DNA of 15,729 nucleotides from Phycisphaeraceae bacterium (GTDB taxonomy: Bacteria; Planctomycetota; Phycisphaerae; Phycisphaerales; Zrk34), in contig JANQJT010000219.1 in the NCBI GenBank assembly GCA_028281485.1, positions 1 through 15,729 of the forward strand. The letters are read 5' to 3'. Below, piece by piece: positions 7,202-14,339 of this stretch. Position 1 is the stretch's first letter. Each line of letters starts with the position of its first letter. Both the position numbers and the translations under genes were made by a program. A model generated the notes under the pieces. That model searched no databases. It was given only the letters and a program-made list of their open reading frames with translations, and was not told the origin of the DNA.

Positions 7202-7224
7202 GTAGCGCACGCCTTGCGCTACTC
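7202..7224 (+). repeat. Palindromic repeat, copy 2
   Basis: Contains the perfect 8-bp inverted repeat GTAGCGCA (7202-7209) / TGCGCTAC (7215-7222) around a 5-nt loop, followed by TC as in copy 1. The copies are 67 bp apart, start to start. No T-tract follows. It could be a REP-like intergenic palindrome; the number of copies elsewhere in the genome is unknown. Confidence 0.55.
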
Positions 7225-7470
7225 GCTATTGATTGGCCCACGCCCACTCGCACGGCTCGATTCGGCGCAATAGCTGCCGAACTGCACGGCTGGCGATCGA
7301 CATGCCGATAACAATCGCCGTGGACGACACCAGAACCCTTTCATCATTTGGAGCCCTCCACTGCCCGGCACCATCGGCCGATTGCGGACAACCGCCCCTT
7401 TCAGCAAAGGACGCATTAAGTAACCGAATCGCGGACCCGATGTAAAAGTAGGTATTTTAGCCAAGATAGG
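7225..7470. other. Non-coding or unassigned intergenic stretch
   Basis: No supported gene. A 70-codon plus-strand frame (7233-7445) and a 121-codon minus-strand frame (7219-7584) exist. Their codon use is unlike that of neighbouring genes, neither has a ribosome site or family motif, and the minus-strand one runs across the promoter and start of the next gene. A small GCGG-ACAA-CCGC tetraloop hairpin is at 7384-7395. The stretch may hold remnants of lost sequence or upstream regulatory DNA. Confidence 0.5.
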
Positions 7471-7499
7471 TCGACCTTTCTGGCTGAACAATCTACAAT
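7471..7499 (+). promoter_or_regulatory. Sigma70-type promoter of the signalling cassette
   Basis: TCGACC (7471-7476, 4/6) and TACAAT (7494-7499, 5/6) are spaced by 17 nt. The start point would fall near 7506, inside the dyad at 7501-7515 and about 23 nt before ATG 7529. This is one of the better promoter matches in the window. Confidence 0.6.
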
Positions 7500-7500
7500 G

Positions 7501-7515
7501 CCACCATAATGGTGG
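7501..7515. promoter_or_regulatory. 15-bp perfect dyad, candidate operator
   Basis: CCACCAT-A-ATGGTGG is a perfect inverted repeat with 7-bp arms and a single central base. It lies 1 bp downstream of the predicted -10 box, over the expected transcription start. A regulator bound here would block initiation. The adjacent gene encodes an HTH-REC protein, making autoregulation an obvious hypothesis. As RNA its arms would be too close to form a stable hairpin, which favours a DNA-level site. Confidence 0.5.
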
Positions 7516-7528
7516 AGCGAGGTCCGCC

Positions 7529-8131
7529 ATGACCGACAGTGGAAGTGCAGCGAGCAGCGAGTTGAGAAACAAGCAAGTCTTCACGACCGGCGAAGCCGCC
7601 GAGATCTGTCAGGTATCGCAGCAGACGATCATCCGCTGTTTCGACGCCGGCCGACTCACCGGTTTCCGTGTGCCCGGAAGCCGCTTTCGGCGCATCCCCC
7701 GTGAAGAACTCATCCGCTTCATGAAGGACAACAGCATCCCGCTCGATCGGCTCGAGTCCAGCAAGAAACGCATCCTCGTCGTCGACGACGACGAGCAGAT
7801 CGTCGAGCTGTTCGTCGACGTGCTCGAACGCGACGGACGCTTCGACGTCCGCACCGCCAGCACCGGCTACGACGCGGGCATCCTCAGCCAACAGTTCCGA
7901 CCCGACCTGATGATCCTCGACTACATGTTGCCCGACGTGAACGGCAACGTCGTCTGCAACACCGCACGCGACAACCCCGTGCTGGCCAACATGAAGATCA
8001 TCATCGTCTCCGGCGTCGTCAACCAGGACGAGATCGACGACCTGCTCCAGTCCGGCGCCGACGACTTCGTGAAGAAGCCCTTCAACATCGAACGGCTCAT
8101 GTCACGCATCAACGAGCTGCTAGAGATCTAA
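7529..8131 (+). CDS. Response regulator with N-terminal excisionase/MerR-type HTH
   Basis: A 200-residue protein. Residues ~17-66 form a winged-helix HTH of the excisionase/MerR/BldC type: FTTGEAAEICQVSQQTI is the recognition helix pair, FRVPGSRFRRIP the wing, and REELIRFM the closing helix. Residues ~80-200 are a CheY-like receiver: acidic pocket Asp86/Asp87 in LVVDDDE, phospho-acceptor Asp131 in MILDYMLP, Ser161 in IIVSG, and Lys183 in VKKPF. All receiver residues are present. The DNA-binding domain precedes the receiver, the reverse of OmpR and NarL regulators. GAGG (7519-7522) lies 6 nt before ATG 7529. It heads the cassette with the HDOD kinase and the REC-GAF gene, and is the likely DNA-binding output. 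The operator-like dyad in its promoter suggests autoregulation. Domain calls are confident; targets unknown. Confidence 0.93.
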   Translation: MTDSGSAASSELRNKQVFTTGEAAEICQVSQQTIIRCFDAGRLTGFRVPGSRFRRIPREELIRFMKDNSIPLDRLESSKKRILVVDDDEQIVELFVDVLERDGRFDVRTASTGYDAGILSQQFRPDLMILDYMLPDVNGNVVCNTARDNPVLANMKIIIVSGVVNQDEIDDLLQSGADDFVKKPFNIERLMSRINELLEI

Positions 8132-8187
8132 GTCGGCGGCGCGCCTCCCATCGGGCCTCGGCCCCGAAACCCGCGCGCCACACCGAC
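8132..8187 (+). other. Potential RNA hairpin before the HDOD kinase gene
   Basis: The 66-nt gap between the HTH-REC stop and ATG 8198 can fold on itself. GTCGG (8132-8136) pairs with CCGAC (8183-8187), GGCGCGC (8138-8144) with GCGCGCC (8173-8179), and an inner CGGGCC pairs with GGCCCCG across a small loop with one bulge. No T-tract follows, so it is not an intrinsic terminator. It lies 10 nt before a start codon without a Shine-Dalgarno sequence and may affect translation or mRNA stability. Confidence 0.4.
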
Positions 8188-8197
8188 ATCTATCCCC

Positions 8198-10513
8198 ATG
8201 AACACCGCCGATCCAACCTCCGCTCGCCGCATCGAACTGATCCTCGAGCAGGTCGAGTCGCTGCCCACACTGCCCGTCGTGGCGATGAAGCTGCTCAAGC
8301 TGACCAGCGACGAGGGCTCCGCTGCGCAGGAGGTGATCGAGACCGTCAAGGCAGACCCCTCGCTGACCGCCAAGATCCTCGCGCTCTGCAAGAACGCCTC
8401 GGTCACCGCCAAGTCGCAGGCGCTGACCATCGACAAGGCCGTCGTCCTGCTCGGCTTCGAAACCATCCGCAACGCCGTGCTGTCGATCAAGGTGTTCGAG
8501 TCGTTCAGCGACGACCCGGAACCCGGCGAAGACGACCTGGCCCGCTTCAGCCGGCCCGCCTTCTGGCGACACTGCCTGGCGACCGCTATCGCCGCCGAGC
8601 TCATCGCCGACCAGCACCGTGAGATGCACGACCTCGACGCCGGCGAGGCCTTCGTCTGTGGCCTGCTCCACGGCATCGGCAAGCTCGCCCTCGAACACGT
8701 CCTGCCCAAGAGCTACCAGCGCGTCATCGAACTCACCGAACAGACCAACGCCAACATCGCCGAGATCGAGCGGCGCATCCTCGGCATCGACCACCACACC
8801 GCCGGCAAGCGCCTCGCGGAAAAATGGAACCTGCCGCACCTGCTGTGCGACTGCTTCTGGCTCTACGAAAGCCCGTTCCGCTCGCTGCCCGACGTCGAAC
8901 ACAAACGCATGATCGCGCTGGTGGGCCTGGCCGACCTGGTCGTCCGCAAGCAACACATCGGCTACAGCGGCAACTATCAGTTCGCCGACGACGTCGCCAC
9001 GCGCGCCGAACAGATGGGCCTCGATCCCACGCGCGTCGCCACCGCCGCCGAGCGCATCATCGAGGAGCTGGAAAACCGCACCAAGGCCCTGGGCCTGGCC
9101 GAAACGCCCACCAGTCGCGTCTTCCTCGACTCGATCATGTCCGCCAATGACGTGCTGGGCCGGCTCAACACGCGCCTGGAGAACCACCGCAGCAAGGCCA
9201 CGCGTCAGACCAAGGCCATCGAGTCCGTCACGCGTTTCCACGCCAACGCCGCCAGCAGCGCCCGCAGTCTCGGCGACGTCATGGCCGCCGTCATCTCCAG
9301 CGCCAACGCCTCGCTCGGCGTCGGCACCTACGCCATGATCTATCAGCCTTCCGGTCAGACCGAGTGGCAGATCAACCAGTACAACACCGACGGCAACGTC
9401 ACGCGCAGCGAGCTGGTCGAGCCGCCGCCCGGCGTCGATCAGCTGACCAACCTCACGCGCAGCAACGACCTGCCCGTCGACTGGATGGCCGTCCTGCCCT
9501 GGCTCAGCGACTACCTGATGGGCTTCGCCGACCTGCGCAAGCTGCGCCTGCTGGCGCTGCCGTGCGCCTGGGGCACCGCCGCGGTCATTGTCCACGACCA
9601 ACAAACCCTCCCGCCCGACGAAGAACTCGACGCGCTGGCTTACACGTGGGGCTCGTCCGTCGGCTCTGCCACCCAGCACGAGGGCGCACGCCGGCTCAGC
9701 GAGCAGTTGGCCGAGTCCAACCGCGTGCTGACCGAGACGCAGGACTCGCTGCTGCGTCACCGCTCGCTGGCGCGCCTCGGGGAGATGGCCGCCGGCGCCG
9801 CACACGAGATGAACAACCCCCTGGCCGTGATCTCCGGCCGGGCACAGCTGCTGGCCATGCACCTGTCCAAGGGCTCAAAGGACCAGCAGGCCGCGGCCCA
9901 GATCTTCGAGCAGAGCCAGAAGCTCTCCGACATGATCACCGCGCTGCACCTGTTCGCCGAGCCGCCCCAGCCCCAGATCCGCGCCGTCTCCATCGACGAC
10001 GTCATGCAGGAAGCCGTCCAGCTCATGCGCAAGCGCAACCCCAAGCTCCCCGCCCTGCGTTTCAACTCGCCGGAGAAGCTGCCGCCCCTGCGTACCGATA
10101 AACAACACCTCGCCGCCGCCATCAGCGAGCTCATGCTCAACGCCTACGAGGCAAATCCTCGCAACGGCGTCAAAGTTGCCACCCAAGTCGACCCCCTCGA
10201 CAACCGATTAATCCTAAAGGTCGTAGATGACGGCGTGGGGATGGATGCCCACACACTCGAACACGCGTTCGATCCGTTCTTCTCGGCCAAGCCCGCCGGA
10301 CGCCAACCAGGCCTCGGCCTGGCCCGGGCACAGCGCTTCGTCGAATCGATCGGCGGACGCATCGAGCTGATCAGTCAGCCCGATCACGGAACCACCGCGA
10401 CGATCCTCCTGCCGATCGTCGCCGAATCGGAAAAGCCGATGGACCACGCCATACCGGCCAAGCCATCGGCGGAGGAAAACGGAGAAAACCGTGTCGTCGA
10501 TACCCACCCATGA
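8198..10513 (+). CDS. Soluble hybrid histidine kinase: HDOD, GAF-like, kinase
   Basis: A 771-residue cytoplasmic protein with no membrane segment. Residues ~10-210 form an HDOD domain: LPTLPVVAMKLLKL, an ADPSLTAKIL segment, LLGFETIRNAVL, and GLLHGIGKLAL (155-165). Its HD pair is replaced by His158-Gly159, so phosphodiesterase activity is unlikely. Residues ~340-490 look like a divergent GAF/PAS sensor. The kinase follows: phospho-acceptor His536 in AAHEMNNPL (H-box), N-box around Asn648 (ELMLNAYEA), G1 DDGVGMD (677-683), the F-box FDPFFSAK, and G2 GLGL (705-708). All catalytic boxes are intact. It lies between two receiver proteins: 66 nt after HTH-REC, and overlapping the REC-GAF start by 23 nt. 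It is presumably their phosphodonor, sensing a cytoplasmic signal. ATG 8198 lacks a Shine-Dalgarno sequence. Confidence 0.93.
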   Translation: MNTADPTSARRIELILEQVESLPTLPVVAMKLLKLTSDEGSAAQEVIETVKADPSLTAKILALCKNASVTAKSQALTIDKAVVLLGFETIRNAVLSIKVFESFSDDPEPGEDDLARFSRPAFWRHCLATAIAAELIADQHREMHDLDAGEAFVCGLLHGIGKLALEHVLPKSYQRVIELTEQTNANIAEIERRILGIDHHTAGKRLAEKWNLPHLLCDCFWLYESPFRSLPDVEHKRMIALVGLADLVVRKQHIGYSGNYQFADDVATRAEQMGLDPTRVATAAERIIEELENRTKALGLAETPTSRVFLDSIMSANDVLGRLNTRLENHRSKATRQTKAIESVTRFHANAASSARSLGDVMAAVISSANASLGVGTYAMIYQPSGQTEWQINQYNTDGNVTRSELVEPPPGVDQLTNLTRSNDLPVDWMAVLPWLSDYLMGFADLRKLRLLALPCAWGTAAVIVHDQQTLPPDEELDALAYTWGSSVGSATQHEGARRLSEQLAESNRVLTETQDSLLRHRSLARLGEMAAGAAHEMNNPLAVISGRAQLLAMHLSKGSKDQQAAAQIFEQSQKLSDMITALHLFAEPPQPQIRAVSIDDVMQEAVQLMRKRNPKLPALRFNSPEKLPPLRTDKQHLAAAISELMLNAYEANPRNGVKVATQVDPLDNRLILKVVDDGVGMDAHTLEHAFDPFFSAKPAGRQPGLGLARAQRFVESIGGRIELISQPDHGTTATILLPIVAESEKPMDHAIPAKPSAEENGENRVVDTHP

Positions 10514-11603
10514 GACCGATACCACGCGACCGGCCGTCGCGACGTCGTGCCCGCCTCAGAGTGTGCTCATCATCGATGACGATCCCAACATCCGCGAGGT
10601 CATCGCGCGCATCATCGATCAACCCAAACGCACCATCCTCCACGCCGCCAACGCCACCGAAGCCGAACTCACCCTCTCCACTGAATCGATCGACCTCTGC
10701 CTCGTCGACATCTCCCTGCCCGACGGCAACGGCATCGATATCGTCAACCGCGTGCGCGACGCCCACCCCCTCACACGCTCCATCCTCATCACCGGCGACG
10801 CCACCACCGAGCGCGCCGTCGACGCCATCCGCGCCGGCGCCGTCGACTTCATCACCAAGCCCCTCGACAACGACGACCTGTCCACACGCGTCACCGACGC
10901 GCTGCGCCGACAGCACAAGGCCTTCCGACGCGACCAGCGCCTCGACCGCCTGCGCACCCTCTGTAAGCAGTTGAACAAGGCCCGCCACGAGATCACCCAA
11001 CAGGTCGACATCCTCTGCAACGACCTGGTCATCGCCTACCAGGAGCTGGCCAACCAGATGCAGAGCATGGAGATCACCAGCGACCTCCGCGCCGACCTGC
11101 AGGGCGAGCTCGACCTCGAACAGGTCATCCGCCGCACCCTCGAGTTCATCGTCAACAGGGTCGGCCCGACCAACGCCGTGCTCTTCCTGCCCAATCCCGG
11201 CGGCGGCTTCACCGTCGGCGGCTACGTCAACTACTCACACGACAAGCAATCCCACAAGGTCTACACCGATCAGATCGCCACCCACATCGCCCCCCTCATC
11301 GCAGAGACCGAGGGCGTGGTCCACTTCGAATCCGATCAACTCCATGACTGGCTGGACGCCGACAACCGCTGGCTGGAAAACTCCGAGGTCATCGCCGCGC
11401 CCTGCCGCGACGAGGACGGCGAGGTGCTCGCGTCGCTCATGCTCGACCGCGACGTCAACGAACCGTTCGACCCCGAACACGTCGACCTGATCGAGGCCAT
11501 GGCGCCGCTGCTGGCCGACCACCTGATCAAGGTCATCAGCATCCACCACCGTCTCAGCGATCTGTTCGACGACGAAGAAGACGGCGACATCCTCCCGTTC
11601 TGA
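10491..11603 (+). CDS. REC-coiled-coil-GAF response regulator
   Basis: A 370-residue protein. The receiver (~24-138) has Asp29/Asp30/Asp31 in LIIDDDP, phospho-acceptor Asp73 in LCLVDISLPDG, Thr101 in ILITGD, and Lys123 in FITKPL, all conserved. A charged helical linker (~140-205) leads to a GAF-like domain (~205-350): a QGELDLEQVIRRTLEFI entry helix, AVLFLPNPGGGFTVGGYVN, and a closing VASLMLDRD-type strand before a helix. An acidic tail ends the protein. There is no DNA-binding, GGDEF or phosphatase domain, so output is probably ligand- or protein-dependent. Start is GTG 10491, chosen because GGAG (10481-10484) sits 6 nt upstream. It lies inside the kinase gene, so the two are translationally coupled. 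A strong terminator follows about 60 nt downstream. Confidence 0.92.
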   Translation: MSSIPTHETDTTRPAVATSCPPQSVLIIDDDPNIREVIARIIDQPKRTILHAANATEAELTLSTESIDLCLVDISLPDGNGIDIVNRVRDAHPLTRSILITGDATTERAVDAIRAGAVDFITKPLDNDDLSTRVTDALRRQHKAFRRDQRLDRLRTLCKQLNKARHEITQQVDILCNDLVIAYQELANQMQSMEITSDLRADLQGELDLEQVIRRTLEFIVNRVGPTNAVLFLPNPGGGFTVGGYVNYSHDKQSHKVYTDQIATHIAPLIAETEGVVHFESDQLHDWLDADNRWLENSEVIAAPCRDEDGEVLASLMLDRDVNEPFDPEHVDLIEAMAPLLADHLIKVISIHHRLSDLFDDEEDGDILPF

Positions 11604-11664
11604 TCCCAATCCAAACGATCGCGCAACAGATTTCCCCGGGCATGCCCGCGGTTTTCTGAAAGGA

Positions 11665-11707
11665 AACAAGAAAAAAAGCCGCCCACGACGGGCGGCTCCT
11701 TGTTTTT
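11665..11707. terminator. Bidirectional intrinsic terminator between converging genes
   Basis: AGCCGCCC (11677-11684) and GGGCGGCT (11690-11697) form an 8-bp GC-rich stem with a 5-nt loop. AACAAG (11665-11670) and CTTGTT (11699-11704) can extend the structure. An A-run on the left and a T-run on the right give a U-tract on both strands. It ends the signalling cassette (+) and the thioredoxin-like gene (-, stop at 11722). Confidence 0.88.
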
Positions 11708-11721
11708 ATGAAACAGATGTA

Positions 11722-12831
11722 TCACTCGGCCGCCGTCTCGGCCTCGGCCTCTTCCGTTTCCGCGGCTTCATCCTCTTCGCCGGGTACCGGCTCGGCCAGC
11801 AGCGCCTCGATCGCGTCGTCGACCGAGCCGTTGGCGCAGTCAGCGATGCGAAGGTTGCCCGCACGATCGATGATGTAGTAATCCGGGAAACCGTTCACCA
11901 CATATGCCTTGTTGGTCAGGCCCTCGGCATCGAGCGCGATCGGGTATTCGATCCCATGCTCCTCGGCCGAAGCCGCCATCTTCTCACCGCCCCTCTTGTG
12001 GGTGATGCCGATGATAACCAGGCCGTCTTCCTTGTGCTTCTCGTACAGCTCGTTGTTGTGTGGGATGCTGCGGATGCACGGACCGCACCAAGTAGCCCAG
12101 AAGTCCAGCACGACCACCTTGCCCTCGAGGTCCTCGAGGTTCATCGCCTCGCTGTTGATCCACTGCTCAACCCGCAACGGCGGGGGAGAACCGGGAGTCG
12201 ATTCCAGCGGTGCCAGGCGCTCGCGCTGCTTGTCGTTGCCCTCGAACCAGCGGCGGGGCAGCTCGCTCGAAGCGCTGGGATCATAGGGCTGCTCCTTGAG
12301 CAGCTTGTCAACCAGCGGCTCCACCGCGTCCGGCCGCAGGCCGATCCCGCGCACGATCCCCGCGCGGTCCACCACCGCGTAAGTCGGCCACCACATCACC
12401 TTCCACGCCCTGGCCGAGACCTGCGACGCGTCACGCGCCACGGGGAAACGAAGATTCAGCCTCTCCACCGTCTGGGGCATCTTCTCCTGCCCCCGGCTCG
12501 ATCCGCACACCGCCAGAATCGTCACACCCTTGCCTTCGTATTTGTCCATCATGTCGTTGTTGTGCGGCAGCGCACGGATGCACGGCCCGCACCACGTGGC
12601 CCAGAAATCGACCACCACGATCTGGCCCTTCAGGTCCTTGGCCGTCAGCGGCTTGCTGTTCATCCAGTGCGACAGCTTCAGCGCCGGCATGGGCTTGCCG
12701 ACCATCTGGCCGTGTGTCTTCCACTGCTCGGCCTTGCCCCAGTAGCCCCGGGGCGGGCCGTCGGCCAGCGCCACCGAACCCACGCCGAAGACCGCCGTCA
12801 TGACCCACACGATATTCCTTGTCATTCTCAT
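11722..12831 (-). CDS. Exported protein with tandem TlpA/thioredoxin-like domains
   Basis: A 369-residue protein. ATG at 12831 (minus strand) is chosen because AGGGG lies 7 nt upstream and a signal peptide follows directly: MRMTRNIVWVMTAVFGVG, probable cleavage after ALA (residue 23). An upstream in-frame extension to 12885 would overlap the promoter. Two redoxin/TlpA domains follow, ~45-185 and ~220-348. Each has DFWATWCGPCIR (WCGPC at 80-84 and 248-252), a PHNN helix start, and a cis-proline (Pro149 in WWPT, Pro316 in GFPD). The high similarity of the two halves indicates internal duplication. The last 20 residues are almost all Glu/Ala. It likely acts as an envelope thiol-disulfide oxidoreductase, in either reducing or oxidising direction. 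No cytochrome-maturation partner gene is nearby. Monocistronic, between its own -10 box and a terminator. Confidence 0.93.
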   Translation of the reverse strand: MRMTRNIVWVMTAVFGVGSVALADGPPRGYWGKAEQWKTHGQMVGKPMPALKLSHWMNSKPLTAKDLKGQIVVVDFWATWCGPCIRALPHNNDMMDKYEGKGVTILAVCGSSRGQEKMPQTVERLNLRFPVARDASQVSARAWKVMWWPTYAVVDRAGIVRGIGLRPDAVEPLVDKLLKEQPYDPSASSELPRRWFEGNDKQRERLAPLESTPGSPPPLRVEQWINSEAMNLEDLEGKVVVLDFWATWCGPCIRSIPHNNELYEKHKEDGLVIIGITHKRGGEKMAASAEEHGIEYPIALDAEGLTNKAYVVNGFPDYYIIDRAGNLRIADCANGSVDDAIEALLAEPVPGEEDEAAETEEAEAETAAE

Positions 12832-12871
12832 GTCCGTACCCCTGTCTGGAGTGATAAAAAACCTGCATCGC

Positions 12872-12877
12872 ATTATA
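12872..12877 (-). promoter_or_regulatory. Consensus -10 box for the thioredoxin-like gene
   Basis: Read on the minus strand this is a perfect TATAAT, about 41 nt upstream of ATG 12831. The hexamer 17 nt further upstream (12895-12900) is TCATCC, a poor -35. The promoter may therefore be weak, activated, or read by another sigma factor. Confidence 0.5.
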
Positions 12878-12943
12878 ACCAACACGGATCGGCAGGATGA
12901 GTTTTCTCTTTATTTTTGTCGGCGGCCTGGAAAATCGTCGCGA

Positions 12944-14335
12944 TCAGAGCTCCACCAGCGGCTCCTCCGTGCCGATATCCTTGCGCGATCGGCCCCGGAT
13001 CACCAGCTTGATCGGCACCTCCGTCCACGGCAGCATCTCGCGGAAGTTGTTGATCACGTACCGCTGATACTGCGGCGTGAACAGGTCCGGGTCGTTCACA
13101 AACAGCACCACCGTCGGCGGGTTCGTCTCCGGCTGCGTGACGTAGTAGATCTTCACGCGTTTGCCCAGCTTCGAGGACGGGCCGCGCTTCTCGAGGATCT
13201 TCTTCACCGCGCCGTTCAGCTCGCCCGTGCCGACGCGCGCCGATGACTGCTCGTGCAGCGTCATCGCCATCTCCACCGCCTCGGTCACGTGATCGTTGTT
13301 CAGCGCGCTGGCAAACACGACCGGGCAGTAGTCCATGCCCTTGAGCATGTCCGTCAGGTAGTCCAGGTACTCCTCGGTGTTCAGCTTCGCCGCCACCAGG
13401 TCCCACTTGTTCAACACGATCACACAGGGCTTGTGGTGCTCGAGGATCGCGCCCGACAGCTTCTTGTCGACCTGGCTGATGTCCGTGGTCGCGTCGATCA
13501 TCAGCAGCACCACGTCGGCCCGCCGGATCGATCGCAGCGTGCGGTGTGTCGAGTAGTACTCCACATCGCTCTCGATGCTCTTGCGCTTGCGCACGCCGGC
13601 CGTGTCGATCGCGGTGAACGAGCGCTCGCCGATCTCGAAACGCACGTCCACGCTGTCGCGCGTCGTGCCGGGCAGCTCGCTGGCGATCACCCGCTCGAAC
13701 CCCGCCAGCGCGTTGGTGAACGTGCTCTTGCCCGCGTTGCGCTTGCCCACGATCGCCAGCAGCATCTCGCTGTGCGGACGCGGCTCGGGCTCAGCCGACC
13801 AGTCGATCGCGTCGGCGATCGCCTCGACCAGGTCCCACTTGCCGCGTTTGGTCGTGGCGCTGACCGTGATCGGCTCGCCGAAGCCAAGCCGCATCGCGTC
13901 CGCCGCCTCGATCTCAAGATGCTCGGAGTCCACCTTGTTAGCCACCAGCAGGATCGGCACGTTGCCCGACACCTTCTCGCGAAGGATCGTCGCGAACGTC
14001 TCGTCCAGCGGCACGACGCCCGTTTGCACGTCGACCACAAACAGGATCAGCTGCGACTCGGTCAGGGCCGTGCCGATCTGGTGTTCCACGTCGTCGGTCA
14101 GCACCTGGTACGCGTCGTCGCCGGAGTAGATGCCGTAACCGCCGGTGTCGATCATCTCGCACCAGCGCGGCTTGCCCTCCTTGCCGGCCGGCGGCAGCTC
14201 CACGTCGACCGTCACGCGGTCGCGCGTCACACCCGCCGTCGGATCGACGATCGAGATCAACCGACCCGCCAGCAGATTCAGCAGCGAGCTCTTGCCCACG
14301 TTCGGGCGTCCCACGATGGCAACCTTCGGCAACAT
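12944..14335 (-). CDS. der: Ribosome-assembly GTPase Der (EngA)
   Basis: A 463-residue protein with the unique Der architecture of two consecutive GTPase domains and a C-terminal KH-like domain; it acts in 50S subunit maturation. GTPase 1: GRPNVGKSS (9-17), DPTAGVTRD switch, DTGG (63-66), NKVD (133-136), SAT (159-161). GTPase 2: GKRNAGKST (197-205), LPGTTRD, DTAG (244-247), NKWD (309-312), SAL (343-345). The KH-like part (~365-450) shows KIYYVTQPETNPPTVVLFVN and YQRYVINNFRE. All nucleotide-binding motifs are intact; E. coli Der is slightly longer at 490 residues. ATG 14335 places the P-loop at the normal distance from the N-terminus. The longer frame to 14410 adds an Arg-rich shadow inside tsaB. 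It starts 4 nt after the tsaB stop, with AAGGA unusually close to the start. Confidence 0.97.
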   Translation of the reverse strand: MLPKVAIVGRPNVGKSSLLNLLAGRLISIVDPTAGVTRDRVTVDVELPPAGKEGKPRWCEMIDTGGYGIYSGDDAYQVLTDDVEHQIGTALTESQLILFVVDVQTGVVPLDETFATILREKVSGNVPILLVANKVDSEHLEIEAADAMRLGFGEPITVSATTKRGKWDLVEAIADAIDWSAEPEPRPHSEMLLAIVGKRNAGKSTFTNALAGFERVIASELPGTTRDSVDVRFEIGERSFTAIDTAGVRKRKSIESDVEYYSTHRTLRSIRRADVVLLMIDATTDISQVDKKLSGAILEHHKPCVIVLNKWDLVAAKLNTEEYLDYLTDMLKGMDYCPVVFASALNNDHVTEAVEMAMTLHEQSSARVGTGELNGAVKKILEKRGPSSKLGKRVKIYYVTQPETNPPTVVLFVNDPDLFTPQYQRYVINNFREMLPWTEVPIKLVIRGRSRKDIGTEEPLVEL

Positions 14336-14339
14336 ATCC

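Noticed and set aside
7233..7445. 70-codon plus-strand frame in the same gap
   Set aside because: No ribosome site, no recognisable motif, and codon use not matching the window's strong G/C third-position bias.
7219..7584. 121-codon minus-strand frame in the 7135-7528 gap
   Set aside because: Runs across the promoter, dyad and first codons of the HTH-REC gene. No Shine-Dalgarno sequence, and composition unlike the neighbours.
8120..9862. 580-codon open frame on the minus strand opposite the HDOD kinase
   Set aside because: Antisense shadow of a gene with clear HDOD and kinase motifs. The product is Gly/Val/Asp-rich and has no ribosome site.
11635..11656. GGGCATGCCC palindrome followed by TTTT as a second terminator
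   Set aside because: A self-palindrome without a proper loop gives only a 4-bp stem, and the T-run is short. The hairpin at 11677-11697 is far stronger.
12832..12885. 18-residue extension of the thioredoxin-like protein
   Set aside because: It would include the TATAAT element and place residues before a normal signal peptide. ATG 12831 has AGGGG at a suitable distance.
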